A stretch of 64,000 nt of DNA from Tritrichomonas musculus. Lineage: Eukaryota; Parabasalia; Tritrichomonadida; Tritrichomonadidae. The position numbers were made by a program, and so were the translations under genes. The stretch spans positions 2,046,001 to 2,110,000 of the forward strand of contig JAPFFF010000023.1 in assembly GCA_039105265.1 (NCBI GenBank). Reading direction: 5' to 3'. Positions 10,268-20,365 of the stretch are shown here, one piece after another (positions within the stretch are counted from its first letter, which is position 1; every line of letters begins with the position of its first letter). Under the pieces are notes generated by a model. That model saw nothing but the letters and a program-made list of their open reading frames with translations, did no database searches and had not been told where the DNA came from.

Positions 10268-11160
10268 TTTTTTAATGTACATTTAAATGTACATATCTAT
10301 TTTTTATTTTTCAAATAAGTTAATATTTGTATTCAAATAGAAAAAAGCCTTATGACATATTATACCCTATATAGCAAACAATAATATATTATGAGATTAT
10401 TTTAGTATGCTTCATGCTCAAATTTTGCTTAAATGCTGAATATTTGCCAAAATAATTTTTCAAAATTGAGAGGAATTTAGACAATTTTCAATTCAATTTG
10501 TAACTTATCTAAAATGACCTTTTTTTTTTTTTAATAATATGATCATATTATTGGAAGTTTTTAAAATTTTAAAATAATAATACATACGTAATTACCTATT
10601 ATTTATTAAAATTTCATTTATCATTACAGGTGTTGCTGTGCGATTTGATTTATTAAACAAATCACCAAAACGTCTGGTAATAGTTTAAGTCGACCTATCA
10701 GGGCGAATCTATCAAATATCAGTTTTTTGTGTAAAAAATTTTAACACAGTCTGTACAACAACTTTCTATATGTAGAATTCAATATTTGTCGACAATATGA
10801 TAAAATAAACGGTTTTCAAATTTTTTTTTTTCATAATTATTTTCACAGTATGCAAAGTTATACGATATTTATTGGTTAATATATGAATAACTATATTTGT
10901 TATACATTATATTTTAATTACAATTGCATAGGATCATTTTATTCATTCTGCTACGTCATTATTAATAATGCATACAATTTGAAAGACCTCACTCCAAGAT
11001 TTGGCTTAAAAACTGCATATGTTAATGAAATACAAAGAATCTTTCTCGAATTAAGTTGAATTGCCAATAGGCTAATTTGAATATTTTCTTATTGAAAAAA
11101 TTGTTAATAATGATTTTGCCATTTTTTTTGAAAAGATAAGAAACTTTTTAATAATTTCCT
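10268..11160. other. Long AT-rich spacer
   Basis: About 900 bases with no convincing reading frame. A slightly GC-richer patch near 10630-10710 contains a small hairpin (GATTTG...CAAATC), which I could not assign to any RNA gene. The rest is plain A/T-rich spacer. Confidence 0.5.
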
Positions 11161-11164
11161 CAAA

Positions 11165-11170
11165 TCACTT
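11165..11170 (+). promoter_or_regulatory. Inr-like TCACTT
   Basis: TCACTT starts 10 bases before the ATG at 11175 and matches the TCA-pyrimidine initiator pattern, close to the start codon. Confidence 0.4.
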
Positions 11171-11174
11171 AGCT

Positions 11175-12233
11175 ATGATTCTACATATTAAGGTTATTGA
11201 AGCAAAAGATGTTCCAAAAATGGATGTTGTTGGATATTCTGACCCATATGTTAAATTTACATATGATAAAGGACCAGGAACATATCAAACTCGATATATT
11301 GAACAAACATTAACTCCAGTCTGGAACGAAGAATTTCACATCGCTATTCTTGATAAAAAAGAAGGTTTGATTAAAGCATTTCTATATGATTTCGACAAAG
11401 TTTCAAATGACGATTTAATTTCAACAAAAGACTTTCCAATTAATTCTTTTCAAATAGGAAAAGTTGTCGACAATTGGTATGAATTTGTAGCAGCTCCAAA
11501 AGCTAAAAAACCAGGCTGTGTTCATTTAGTTTTCCATTTAGCTCTTCCCAGTCAAACGCCTTTTTGTGAAGACCGCACAGCTGTAACAAATGCAGTTTTT
11601 TGCAAACTTAGGTCAGAATCATTCACACCTGAGCAGCTCCAAAACTTCCAAAATATATTTAAACAAGTCGATAGTGATCATGATGGAAGTATTTCACTCT
11701 CTGAAACACGTGAATTTTTCGATAAAATTGGAATCAATCCAGTTTTAGCTCCAGTAGCTTTTGTTCTCTCCAATAAAGATGCTGATTCTAATATTTCATA
11801 TTCAGATTTAGAGCCATTTTACAAATATTTAAGCGATATCGAAGATGAACCAATAAATGTTTATAGAACTCTATTCCATAAGTTCGATCGTGATAATAGT
11901 GGATATCTTGACCAAAAAGAAGTTCGTAACCTTATTTACTTTTTCGGAGGAAATGAATGGGGTGAAAATGATGCTCAAAGATTCATTCAAAGTCATGATG
12001 AAGATAACGATGGCAAATTGAATTTTGAAGAAGTATGTTATTTACTTGATAACGTTTTATCCAGAAAGAAAGACTTAGTCATAAAAGAAAAGCAAGTTAG
12101 GAATAATACTCTTGAGTCTCAGCTAGAAGATACATTATCATTAATTGCTGAATTGAAAGAAGAATCTATTCAAATGCATAAAAAGTTAGAATTAGCAGAA
12201 TCAAAATTAAAATTACTCAAGGAAAATCATTAA
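11175..12233 (+). CDS. C2 domain plus EF-hand calcium-binding protein
   Basis: 352 residues. Residues 1-125 form a C2 domain with the calcium-site aspartates in place: D17 and D23 (MDVVGYSDPY), and D72, D74 and D80 (YDFDKVSNDD). Four EF-hand positions follow: DSDHDGSISLSE (about 166-177, canonical), DADSNISYSDLE (about 202-213, lacking the central Gly), DRDNSGYLDQKE (238-249, canonical) and DEDNDGKLNFEE (275-286, canonical). The last 50 residues are a charged coiled coil. The likely role is calcium-dependent docking to phospholipid membranes with calcium sensing by the EF hands, in the cytosol or on vesicles. The next gene downstream is also an EF-hand protein, so this is a small calcium cluster. 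C2 plus EF-hand domains in this order occur in trichomonads and other protists. Confidence 0.88.
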   Translation: MILHIKVIEAKDVPKMDVVGYSDPYVKFTYDKGPGTYQTRYIEQTLTPVWNEEFHIAILDKKEGLIKAFLYDFDKVSNDDLISTKDFPINSFQIGKVVDNWYEFVAAPKAKKPGCVHLVFHLALPSQTPFCEDRTAVTNAVFCKLRSESFTPEQLQNFQNIFKQVDSDHDGSISLSETREFFDKIGINPVLAPVAFVLSNKDADSNISYSDLEPFYKYLSDIEDEPINVYRTLFHKFDRDNSGYLDQKEVRNLIYFFGGNEWGENDAQRFIQSHDEDNDGKLNFEEVCYLLDNVLSRKKDLVIKEKQVRNNTLESQLEDTLSLIAELKEESIQMHKKLELAESKLKLLKENH

Positions 12234-12700
12234 TATTTTGACACCTAATTTGATATAACTTAATCAATTTCAATTGTGAATGCATATTATTCTAAAATAT
12301 TAATACTAGAATGATTAATAAAAATCACTTCCTATTAAGACTATTAAATTAATATATTTATCAATATTTATGATGATATTGCAATTTAAAAAATTTGAAA
12401 AATAATTGGAAATTGAATATTTTTTATTTAATTGTTTTGATATTTATTAGTTTAGAATGTTTTGATATATCTTAATAAGACTCTTAATTATATAAAAAAT
12501 TATGATTTTATAAATAATATATATCTTTTTTATATTTATATTGGATAATTATTTTTGACAATAATAATATTTTTGCTAAAATATTATAATTAATTTCATA
12601 TTAAAATTATCTATCATACAATTTTTTCTGAGGTATCTAAAATATATCTTTCAAAATCGAATGATAGAAATTTTAATGATATTTATGTAATATTTTTTAT
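12234..12700. other. AT-rich intergenic spacer
   Basis: About 470 very AT-rich bases; no gene, repeat or RNA recognised. Confidence 0.6.
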
Positions 12701-12701
12701 C

Positions 12702-12707
12702 TCATTT
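12702..12707 (+). promoter_or_regulatory. Inr-like TCATTT
   Basis: TCATTTATAC lies 16 bases before the ATG at 12718, a good match to the trichomonad initiator in sequence and distance. Confidence 0.4.
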
Positions 12708-12717
12708 ATACAAAAAC

Positions 12718-13230
12718 ATGCTCAATAAAGTTGACGTTAATTTTTGTTTTCAAGCACTAGACCTAAAGAATCTTGATAAATTATCTGGAAATTTCTCAAA
12801 ATATGATTCAGATAATGATGGAAGACTAAATAAAAATGAATTCATCCAATGGCTTACTGATGATGGAATTGAAAAGGCTGTCGCAAGAAAATTATTCTAT
12901 ATTGCTGATAGTAATAATGAAAAATCGCTTTCTTTACAAAGTTTTGAAGAATTTGCAAAATTTCAAAATGATATGATGATTAAAGATGAAACTGATGAAT
13001 ATATTAATTATGTATATAATTGTGTTAGATCTCGTAGTAATCATCCAGGAGGTTTAAACGAAAAAGAATTTTTAAAGTTTATGAAATTAATAAACACCCC
13101 AGTTGGAGTCTTTAATCATAAAAAAGTTTTTAAACAATATGATTTAGATCAAAATGGGACAATTGAATTGGATGAAATAATGAACAAAATTAATTTTAGA
13201 AATGCTCAACTTTTGAAATCTGATAATTAA
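12718..13230 (+). CDS. Calmodulin-like EF-hand protein
   Basis: 170 residues, the size of calmodulin/centrin-class sensors. Four EF-hand positions can be traced. The first (DSDNDGRLNKNE, about 30-41) and the last (DLDQNGTIELDE, about 142-153) are canonical. The second (DSNNEKSLSLQS) and third (RSNHPGGLNEKE) have lost key acidic or glycine positions and probably do not bind calcium, so about two ions per molecule are expected. It is probably a soluble cytosolic calcium sensor with unknown targets. It lies about 480 bases downstream of the C2/EF-hand gene on the same strand, each with its own promoter region. It is too divergent for a firm calmodulin or centrin call. Confidence 0.85.
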   Translation: MLNKVDVNFCFQALDLKNLDKLSGNFSKYDSDNDGRLNKNEFIQWLTDDGIEKAVARKLFYIADSNNEKSLSLQSFEEFAKFQNDMMIKDETDEYINYVYNCVRSRSNHPGGLNEKEFLKFMKLINTPVGVFNHKKVFKQYDLDQNGTIELDEIMNKINFRNAQLLKSDN

Positions 13231-13612
13231 AGTCTTCTTAAAATCATATTATGTTAAGCATACAATTTCATTGCAGTATATAAATAAATAAATAATATTA
13301 CTATATTTTTAAACAAAATGATATAATTTAGTTCTCTTTTTTGATTAAAATTATAGCTTACAAAACAATATTAATTTATTATATGTAACAATTTTCACAA
13401 AAGATTTTCAATATATCAATAATCTTAATTTTGAAATTTGTCAAATGCGCTTTTTTTCATATCAATAAATCAAATATATCTTTCATATTGCAAAATAAAG
13501 GTTTTTAATATAAATAAACACACAATGAGCTCTAAAATCTATAATAAATAAATTCAATAAATACAGACTTGTTATATGAAACGCAAAGTTTAATTTCTAT
13601 ATAAAGCAAAAT
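13231..13612. other. AT-rich intergenic spacer
   Basis: About 380 bases of AT-rich spacer; nothing recognised beyond the likely promoter of the Rab gene. Confidence 0.55.
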
Positions 13613-14266
13613 ATGGATCTTCAAAACCGAGACTCTTTACACCGCGTTGTTACAATTGGAGAAACTTCAGTTGGAAAAACTTCAATCATTACACAACTTG
13701 TCAAAAAATCTTTTAATCCGAATGAAAAATCAACAGTTGGTGCTATGTTTGTTGTTTACAATCAAAAATTAGACACATCTACACTAAAAGATGAACTAAA
13801 TAACGTGAATAATAATGGTGGAGAAGTGGTTGTTGAAATGCAGATTTGGGATACTGCAGGTCAAGAACGTTTTCGATCTTTAGGACCCATTTATTATAGA
13901 GGCGCAGAAGCAGCAGTCGTTGTTTTTGACTTTACTTCTCTTAATTCTTTCGAACGCTTACAGAGTTGGATTACGGCATTCCAGGATGTTGCCGGGACAG
14001 ACACAATTATTTTTATTATAGGCAATAAAATAGATCTTAAAGAAAAAGCTCAAGTTCCTGTAGAAACTGCACAAGGTTGGGCAGCAGAAAGAGGATTTAA
14101 ATTCTTTTCTACGTCAGCCCTAACCGGAGAAGGCGTTGAAGAAGTTTTTAAACAACTTGCTAATGAAATATATGTATTTTCACATAAAAAACTTCTTCCT
14201 CAACAACCAGATCTCGATCTCAATGGTGGAAAAGATGGACAAGAAAAACAAAAAGGATGCTGTTGA
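13613..14266 (+). CDS. Rab-family small GTPase, Rab5-like, with an internal insertion
   Basis: 217 residues with all GTPase motifs: P-loop GETSVGKT (16-23), switch I Thr41 in STVGAMF, WDTAGQERF (79-87), NKID (138-141) and SAL (168-170). The C-terminus is KGCC, a double-cysteine geranylgeranylation signal that anchors Rabs to membranes. The effector region and RSLGPIYYRGAEAAVVVFDF resemble Rab5/Rab22 endosomal Rabs. An oddity is an extra run of about 15-20 residues (about 53-71, TLKDELNNVNNNGG) between strands beta2 and beta3, just before the DTAG motif. Most Rabs have only a short turn there. It probably regulates endocytic vesicle fusion, and the next gene is an ArfGAP with endocytic motifs. 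The Rab call is confident; the subclass is moderate. Confidence 0.92.
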   Translation: MDLQNRDSLHRVVTIGETSVGKTSIITQLVKKSFNPNEKSTVGAMFVVYNQKLDTSTLKDELNNVNNNGGEVVVEMQIWDTAGQERFRSLGPIYYRGAEAAVVVFDFTSLNSFERLQSWITAFQDVAGTDTIIFIIGNKIDLKEKAQVPVETAQGWAAERGFKFFSTSALTGEGVEEVFKQLANEIYVFSHKKLLPQQPDLDLNGGKDGQEKQKGCC

Positions 14267-14615
14267 ATGATTTATACCATTTTATTTTGTTTTAATTTTT
14301 ACTACATCTCTTTCTATTAAATGAATTGCTATTAATTTTTATATTCATTCAAAATAAAAACGACGAAAACTTTTTGAGTTAGCCTTACCTTTTTTTTATT
14401 CAATTTTTTTATACTAAAATAAAATTTATATTCTTCATATATATATAAAATAAATGGAATCCAGCTTAAATAAATTGCTGCTTGAGAACAGATCAGCCAA
14501 TATAAATAAAGACAAAATAATATGGTATATCAACTCATTGAAATCATAATAAAAATTTTAAATCAGCTTTTTGATAATAATTTTTAATTGTTCAAATAAC
14601 CATTTATCTATTTAA
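14267..14615. other. AT-rich intergenic spacer
   Basis: About 350 bases between the Rab and ArfGAP genes. AAACTTTTTGAG occurs near 14368. A TCAAATAA about 25 bases before the ArfGAP ATG may serve as initiator. Nothing else is seen. Confidence 0.5.
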
Positions 14616-16913
14616 ATGTCTAACACCCAGAATAAACGAGTTTTAGCTCTGATGCGTCTCCCTGAAAATTCTCTTTGCGCTGACTGTCATGCAAAGGATC
14701 CTCGGTGGGCGTCTTCAAAACTTGGAGTTTTTATTTGCATTAATTGCTCAGGAATACATCGAGGTCTTGGTACACATATCACATTTGTAAGATCGTGCAC
14801 ACTTGATACTTGGAAACCAGAAGAAGTTGATGTAATGGAAAGAGTTGGAAATCGTAAAGCAAACGAATATTGGGAAGAACGATTACCTCCAGATTTTGTT
14901 AGGCCTCATTCAGATGATATGGAAGCAATGGGAAAATTTTTACGCCAAAAATATGAACTTAAAAAATGGGTTGATCCATTAAAAAGACCACCACAAATTC
15001 CAGATGATGTTCCATGGGAACCAGAGCCACAACAATCATATTCAATGCAACCTTCAAACGATAACAATCAAATACCAGGTGAACCACCACGACGACGAAG
15101 AAAGAAGAAAACCATTGATAATCAAGCCTTTAACGACTCTACTGATACATTTAATGATAATAATAGCAATCCCAACTTTCAAGATACAAATTCACCATAT
15201 TCATCTTCATATACTGAAGCTAAAAATAAAATGAAAAATAATAAGAAGAAAATTTCCTCATCAAGCAATAACATTCCAATTGAGCATGAAAACGCAAATC
15301 CTTCCTCAGATTCCTTAATGTCTAATGATGTACCATACAATCCGAGCATTAACACCAATAATAACATATCTGATGAAGATAATGGATTCGATCCTTTTTC
15401 TGGAAAACCACTCTCCAAGGATTATAATCATGATAGCGATGAAGATACACACAACAATGATAACACAATTGCTGATAAGATTAAGGGATTTATTCAAAAT
15501 GGGATAGATTTTATTAAAGAAAAAACAAAAAAGAGAAATAATGTACCAAACTCATCTGGAAAAATGAGTGACAATCCACGAATTCCAAAACAAGAATCTT
15601 TTGATGCACTTCAATCTCAAAACTCAAATAGACCACAATTTTCCTCATTTGAGCAGCAACAACAATTTTATCGGCAACAATCCCAAAGGCCTCCACAAGA
15701 AACACCATACCGACCAAATCATCAGCAACAAACACAATATCAGCAATCTGATAATCAAGAAACTCACAATGACTTAGGAAAGAGAAAAGAACCTCCACAA
15801 CAACAAGGCTCAGCCGATATATTTTCAATGCTTGACGGAAGTGACATAATTATTGACGATAGCTTAAGCGGCCAAAATTCAAATGAAATGTTAACCCAAA
15901 ATGAATTCAATTCTCCACCTTCTCTTTCTACAACTCAAAATTCTCAAAATCCTTTTTTGAATGAAATCGCTAAAGACAGTTCTCAACCTCAGAATCAGGC
16001 TAAAAATGATTTCAACCCATTCACTAATCAGTCAATTAATAATGGCTCACCAAACAATCAAAATTCAACAGGTATACTATCAAACAACAATAACCAAGAC
16101 CTACTTAGTCTTTCAATGCCACAATCAAGTACTCAAGAACAAGATAACTCAATGTTAATATCAAACACATCAAACGATGCTGACAATTTGCTCGGATTAC
16201 CACCACAGTCAAACTCTCAACAGCCAGAACAGCAAGGAAGCGCAAATATATCACAAGATCTTTTTGATATTTCATCGCCAAACGATTTACAACCAAGTAA
16301 ACAACAAGGAAGTGCAAATAGCACTTCAGCTGCAACAGACCTCTTTGATCTTTCAATTCCATCAAATTTACAGGCAAATCAACAACAACAAAGCAGTAAC
16401 AATAGCGTCCCAGCCAATTCAGATCTCTTTGATCTATCTGTTTCGCCAAGTCCACAGAAAGGAAGTGCTGATACCACTGGCAGATATGCTTCAGATCTTT
16501 TTGATCTATCTGTACCATCAGCACCCGATGCAAACCAATCTAATTTGACACAAAATCAGTCCTCATCACCAGAGCCCAAAATCAAATCTCCATCAGCGTA
16601 TGACGTTTTCGGAAGACAAGGAACGACAAGCTCAAATGGCACATTTGGAGCTTCTCCAGCAGGATCTAACTTGGGAAGCCTTGGACTGTCTCCCCAGCAA
16701 CAACAGATTGCAATGCGCGCTCTTCACAGCCAGCAGAGGAGTTCACAAGGATTCTCATCACCTGGAATGAGGCAAGGAAGTGGAAACGTCTTCAACTACG
16801 GAAGCACAAGTTCACAGAATAATATAAACACTAGTCCAGCATCAACTTCCAAGAGTGGCAATGGCAAACAACAGTCCTCAAATGATCCTTTCTTTGGAAT
16901 GAATCCTTTCTGA
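14616..16913 (+). CDS. ArfGAP-domain protein with clathrin-adaptor-type motifs in its tail
   Basis: 765 residues. Residues about 7-125 form an ArfGAP domain of the SMAP/AGFG type, with zinc cysteines C21-x2-C24-x16-C41-x2-C44 and the catalytic arginine finger R49 in GIHRGLG. It should stimulate GTP hydrolysis on Arf. The remaining about 640 residues are disordered and Asn/Gln/Ser-rich. They carry four DLFD(I/L)S repeats, several NPF motifs (NPFLNE, NPFTNQ and a terminal MNPF) and DPF motifs (FDPFSG, NDPFFG). NPF binds EH domains, while DPF and DLF-type motifs bind clathrin-adaptor ears, so the tail looks like a scaffold for clathrin-coated vesicle formation. It lies just downstream of a Rab5-like gene. 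The architecture parallels yeast Age/Gts1 and animal SMAP proteins. Confidence 0.92.
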   Translation: MSNTQNKRVLALMRLPENSLCADCHAKDPRWASSKLGVFICINCSGIHRGLGTHITFVRSCTLDTWKPEEVDVMERVGNRKANEYWEERLPPDFVRPHSDDMEAMGKFLRQKYELKKWVDPLKRPPQIPDDVPWEPEPQQSYSMQPSNDNNQIPGEPPRRRRKKKTIDNQAFNDSTDTFNDNNSNPNFQDTNSPYSSSYTEAKNKMKNNKKKISSSSNNIPIEHENANPSSDSLMSNDVPYNPSINTNNNISDEDNGFDPFSGKPLSKDYNHDSDEDTHNNDNTIADKIKGFIQNGIDFIKEKTKKRNNVPNSSGKMSDNPRIPKQESFDALQSQNSNRPQFSSFEQQQQFYRQQSQRPPQETPYRPNHQQQTQYQQSDNQETHNDLGKRKEPPQQQGSADIFSMLDGSDIIIDDSLSGQNSNEMLTQNEFNSPPSLSTTQNSQNPFLNEIAKDSSQPQNQAKNDFNPFTNQSINNGSPNNQNSTGILSNNNNQDLLSLSMPQSSTQEQDNSMLISNTSNDADNLLGLPPQSNSQQPEQQGSANISQDLFDISSPNDLQPSKQQGSANSTSAATDLFDLSIPSNLQANQQQQSSNNSVPANSDLFDLSVSPSPQKGSADTTGRYASDLFDLSVPSAPDANQSNLTQNQSSSPEPKIKSPSAYDVFGRQGTTSSNGTFGASPAGSNLGSLGLSPQQQQIAMRALHSQQRSSQGFSSPGMRQGSGNVFNYGSTSSQNNINTSPASTSKSGNGKQQSSNDPFFGMNPF

Positions 16914-18529
16914 ACCAAATTATTATATATTATTTTTTTTTAATTTATAATATTGTTTTAAATAGTACGTTTTTATTATAATTTTTTAATTTATTTTTTT
17001 TTTATTTAAGGGTAAAGTTGGCTTTTCTCAACTTTTTTCCACTTTTTGTAATATCTTTCAAAATATTCTATGAGTTTTTGCTAATGGCAAATCTGATATT
17101 TCATTAAAATATAAAAAATTTATATATTTCTTATCAAATCAACGTTTAATCATTTTTTATTTTATCCATTAAGATTATCATGTATAATCTTAATTTAAAA
17201 AAATATAATTAATTTAAGATTAATTTTTTAAATAAGAATATTCTTGTTTAGATAGTTTTTTTCGAATTTCTATTTTCTCAAATAATTGAATAAAAAAAAA
17301 TTTCTTTCAAAAAATTGTGAACCAATTTCTCTCATCAAAAAACATTTTTATTGAATCAATATGAAAATAAAAAAGATATTTGTAATGAAATTTTTTATGC
17401 AATACCTTATAATTTAAAAATTATTTAATTTCGTAAATAAAAGGATTTATTCGGAAATTTTATAAAAACATTGGTATGGATTCAGCAAAAATATATAGCT
17501 ATTTCAATTGATAAATGGTTATTATAATACTTTTTCTATTCAATCAACCAATTAAATATAGAAAAAAAATAGTTTGGTATCTTGTTTTCTTTTATGTATA
17601 GAAGAATAAAAAAAAATTCGACTTTTTTTTTGGATTAATATACTAATTTAATTATTTATTTTGATTTTTATGCAATGCATTAAAGCTTAAGTAATAATAT
17701 AAACTATGGTTTCAATTGATAATTTAGTTTATCGTTCAAAATAAATAAATATTTTTTAATATATATGGATATATATGTTTTTGTAGTTTAATTAATTATT
17801 ATATCTATTAGCTGATATTATATATATAAATTATGATAAATTTATTGAGATAAAAACATTTTTTATCTCATAATTTTGAATAAAAAAACGAAAAAGCATT
17901 CATTCAAATTTTTTTATCTCCATTGAATTTTTAAGTTAACTTAAAAAAAGAATATTTATTTCCATATTCATTATATTATTAATATTTAATATATAATATA
18001 TATATATATTATATATAAATTAATATAAAAATTATAATAATTTTTGCTTTTTTAATAATAAGATATGATAAATATTTTTTTTTTTTGATTTTATTCAACT
18101 TTTCAACCCTTTCAATATTTTCAAAAACAAACTTATTTGAAAGTGCCAATTTTTCATTTTACACGCAATTATATTCCTTAATTTTATGTATATATCAAAT
18201 ACTACATAAAATATAATAGGAAAAATCCATCAAATCAAAAAATCACAGAAATATCAATATTCAATTTTCTCCATGATTCAAATTTTCTAATTTTTAATGG
18301 GCCATTTTATTATAATAAATGCTATTAATTATATTTTCCTAGTACAAATCCAAAAAGTTTCCTATTCGAGAAGAGCCGACTTGCTAACATCAAAATTTTC
18401 ATGATAAAATTTTCAAATAATTTTATTGCATTTTAAAACAAATATTTTTCTTAATGAATATTGAATATCAATTTAAAATATTCGTATGAAAAATATATAT
18501 CAACCAATATCAATTGAATGGTTGAAATA

Positions 18530-20365
18530 AAATATCGTGTAATTTCGTGCGAGCTTTTTGAGAAGATGCTTGCAAATAAGTTCACAAAAATAATTGAATT
18601 GTTTTTGATCAGCATCATTCAAAAAGTGAACTGATAGAAAAAGTTTAATCGGTATTATATTCAAAAAGTTTTATTCTATTAAAAATAGCGCCATTTTATT
18701 ATAGTATTTTTGGCTTATGGAACTCATGTGTTGTGGAATTCTTCTGCAGGGAATCTTACAATCTTGAGGTCCTAAGCTGTAGTGCTCTACTGCAGATGGC
18801 TCTGCATTTTAGGAATCATCAGCCAAGAATAATAATAATTTTATCAATTACCTTATGATTTGTAACCAGGTGCTCGTTTACTAAACAATATAGAACCAAA
18901 ATTCCGTGTAGACTATACAAATCACCAAAAATCTTGTACTGATTTCTCAATCGAAATAATAGTTAATCAACAAAAGCGATTTCTACATATAATTTTCTTT
19001 TTTACTTTTCTTTTGATGTTTTATTAAACGTTTGTTATATCTTGATATGTTTAAATTGTAATTTTATTTGAATGCGAATCATCTTTTAAAATTATCTTTC
19101 AAAATATTAAACAAAAAGGTAAATATTATATAAATAAAACTAAATAAATAATAAATGTTGAATTAAAATGTTCTTTTATTAATTTTTATTGAAATGATTA
19201 TCTGAATTTACTCGAACAATTTTGTACTTTTGATGAAATTGTCTGCTGCTCTCTAACATCTAATTTTAAATAACGGAATAGAATTCAAAATATGCATATC
19301 ATCTTTAAACCTTCGAAATCATCAAATTTGCGATAAATCATATGAAGACCGTTTATAAGAAAAAATGCTTAGAATTAAGAGTAAAATTAAATATTAGAGA
19401 GCAGCAGACAATTTCATCAAAAGTAAAAAAATTTTCGAGTAAATTCAGATAATCATTTCAATAAAAATTAATAAAAGAACATTTTAATTCAACATTTATT
19501 ATTTGTTTAGTTTTATTTATATAATATTTACCTTTTTGTTTAATATTTTGAAAGATAATTTTAAAAGATGATTCGCATTCAAATAAAATTACAATTTAAA
19601 CATATCAAGATATAACAAACGTTTAATAAAACATCAAAAGAAAAGTAAAAAAGTAAATTATATGTAGAAATCGCTTTTGTTGATTAACTATTATTTCGAT
19701 TGAGAAATCAGTACAAGATTTTGGATGGTTCGTATAACAAACGTTTAATAAAACATCAAAAGAAAAGTAAAAAAGAAAATTATATGTAGAAATCGCTTTT
19801 GTTGATTAACTATTATTTCAATTGAGAAATCAGTACAAGATTTTGTATGGTTCATATAACAAACGTTTAATAAAACATCAAAAGAAAAGTAAAAAAGAAA
19901 ATTATATGTAGAAATCGCTTTTGTTGATTAACTATTATTTCGATTGAGAAATCAGTACAAGATTTTTGGTGATTTGTATAGTCTACACGGAATTTTGGTT
20001 CTATATTGTTTAGTAAACGAGCACCTGGTTACAAATCATAAGGTAATTGATAAAATTATTATTATTCTTGGCTGATGATTCCTAAAATGCAGAGCCATCT
20101 GCAGTAGAGCACTACAGCTTAGGACCTCAAGATTGTAAGATTCCCTGCAGAAGAATTCCACAACACATGAGTTCCATAAGCCAAAAATACTATAATAAAA
20201 TGGCGCTATTTTTAATAGAATAAAACTTTTTGAATATAATACCGATTAAACTTTTTCTATCAGTTCACTTTTTGAATGATGCTGATCAAAAACAATTCAA
20301 TTATTTTTGTGAACTTATTTGCAAGCATCTTCTCAAAAAGCTCGCACGAAATTACATGATATTTT
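18530..20365. repeat. Giant near-perfect inverted repeat (arms about 741 and 985 bp)
   Basis: The left arm, about 18530-19270, is repeated in reverse complement at about 19381-20365, with a loop of about 110 bp. By eye the arms differ at only a few positions. The right arm is longer by 244 bp, which is exactly two extra 122-bp tandem units. The outer ends diverge right after GATATTTT/AAAATATC. The arms include a less AT-rich portion (about 18720-18900 and its mirror) with CTGCAG-rich sequence. Transcription from either side would yield a long hairpin RNA. Confidence 0.9.
19611..19972. repeat. Three tandem 122-bp units in the right arm of the palindrome
   Basis: Units begin with TATAACAAACGTTTAATAAA at 19611, 19733 and 19855 (period 122) and are almost identical. 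The left arm has a single copy (about 18925-19050, reverse complement). The triplication therefore arose after the palindrome formed. Confidence 0.9.

Noticed and set aside
15514-16533. Minus-strand frames opposite the ArfGAP tail
   Set aside because: They are low-complexity shadows of the Asn/Gln-rich tail; the plus frame has the domain and motifs.
18770-18830. tRNA-like segment (TAGTGCTCTACTGCAG) in the palindrome arm
   Set aside because: It lacks a T-arm GTTCRA box and acceptor pairing; it is a small hairpin inside the repeat.
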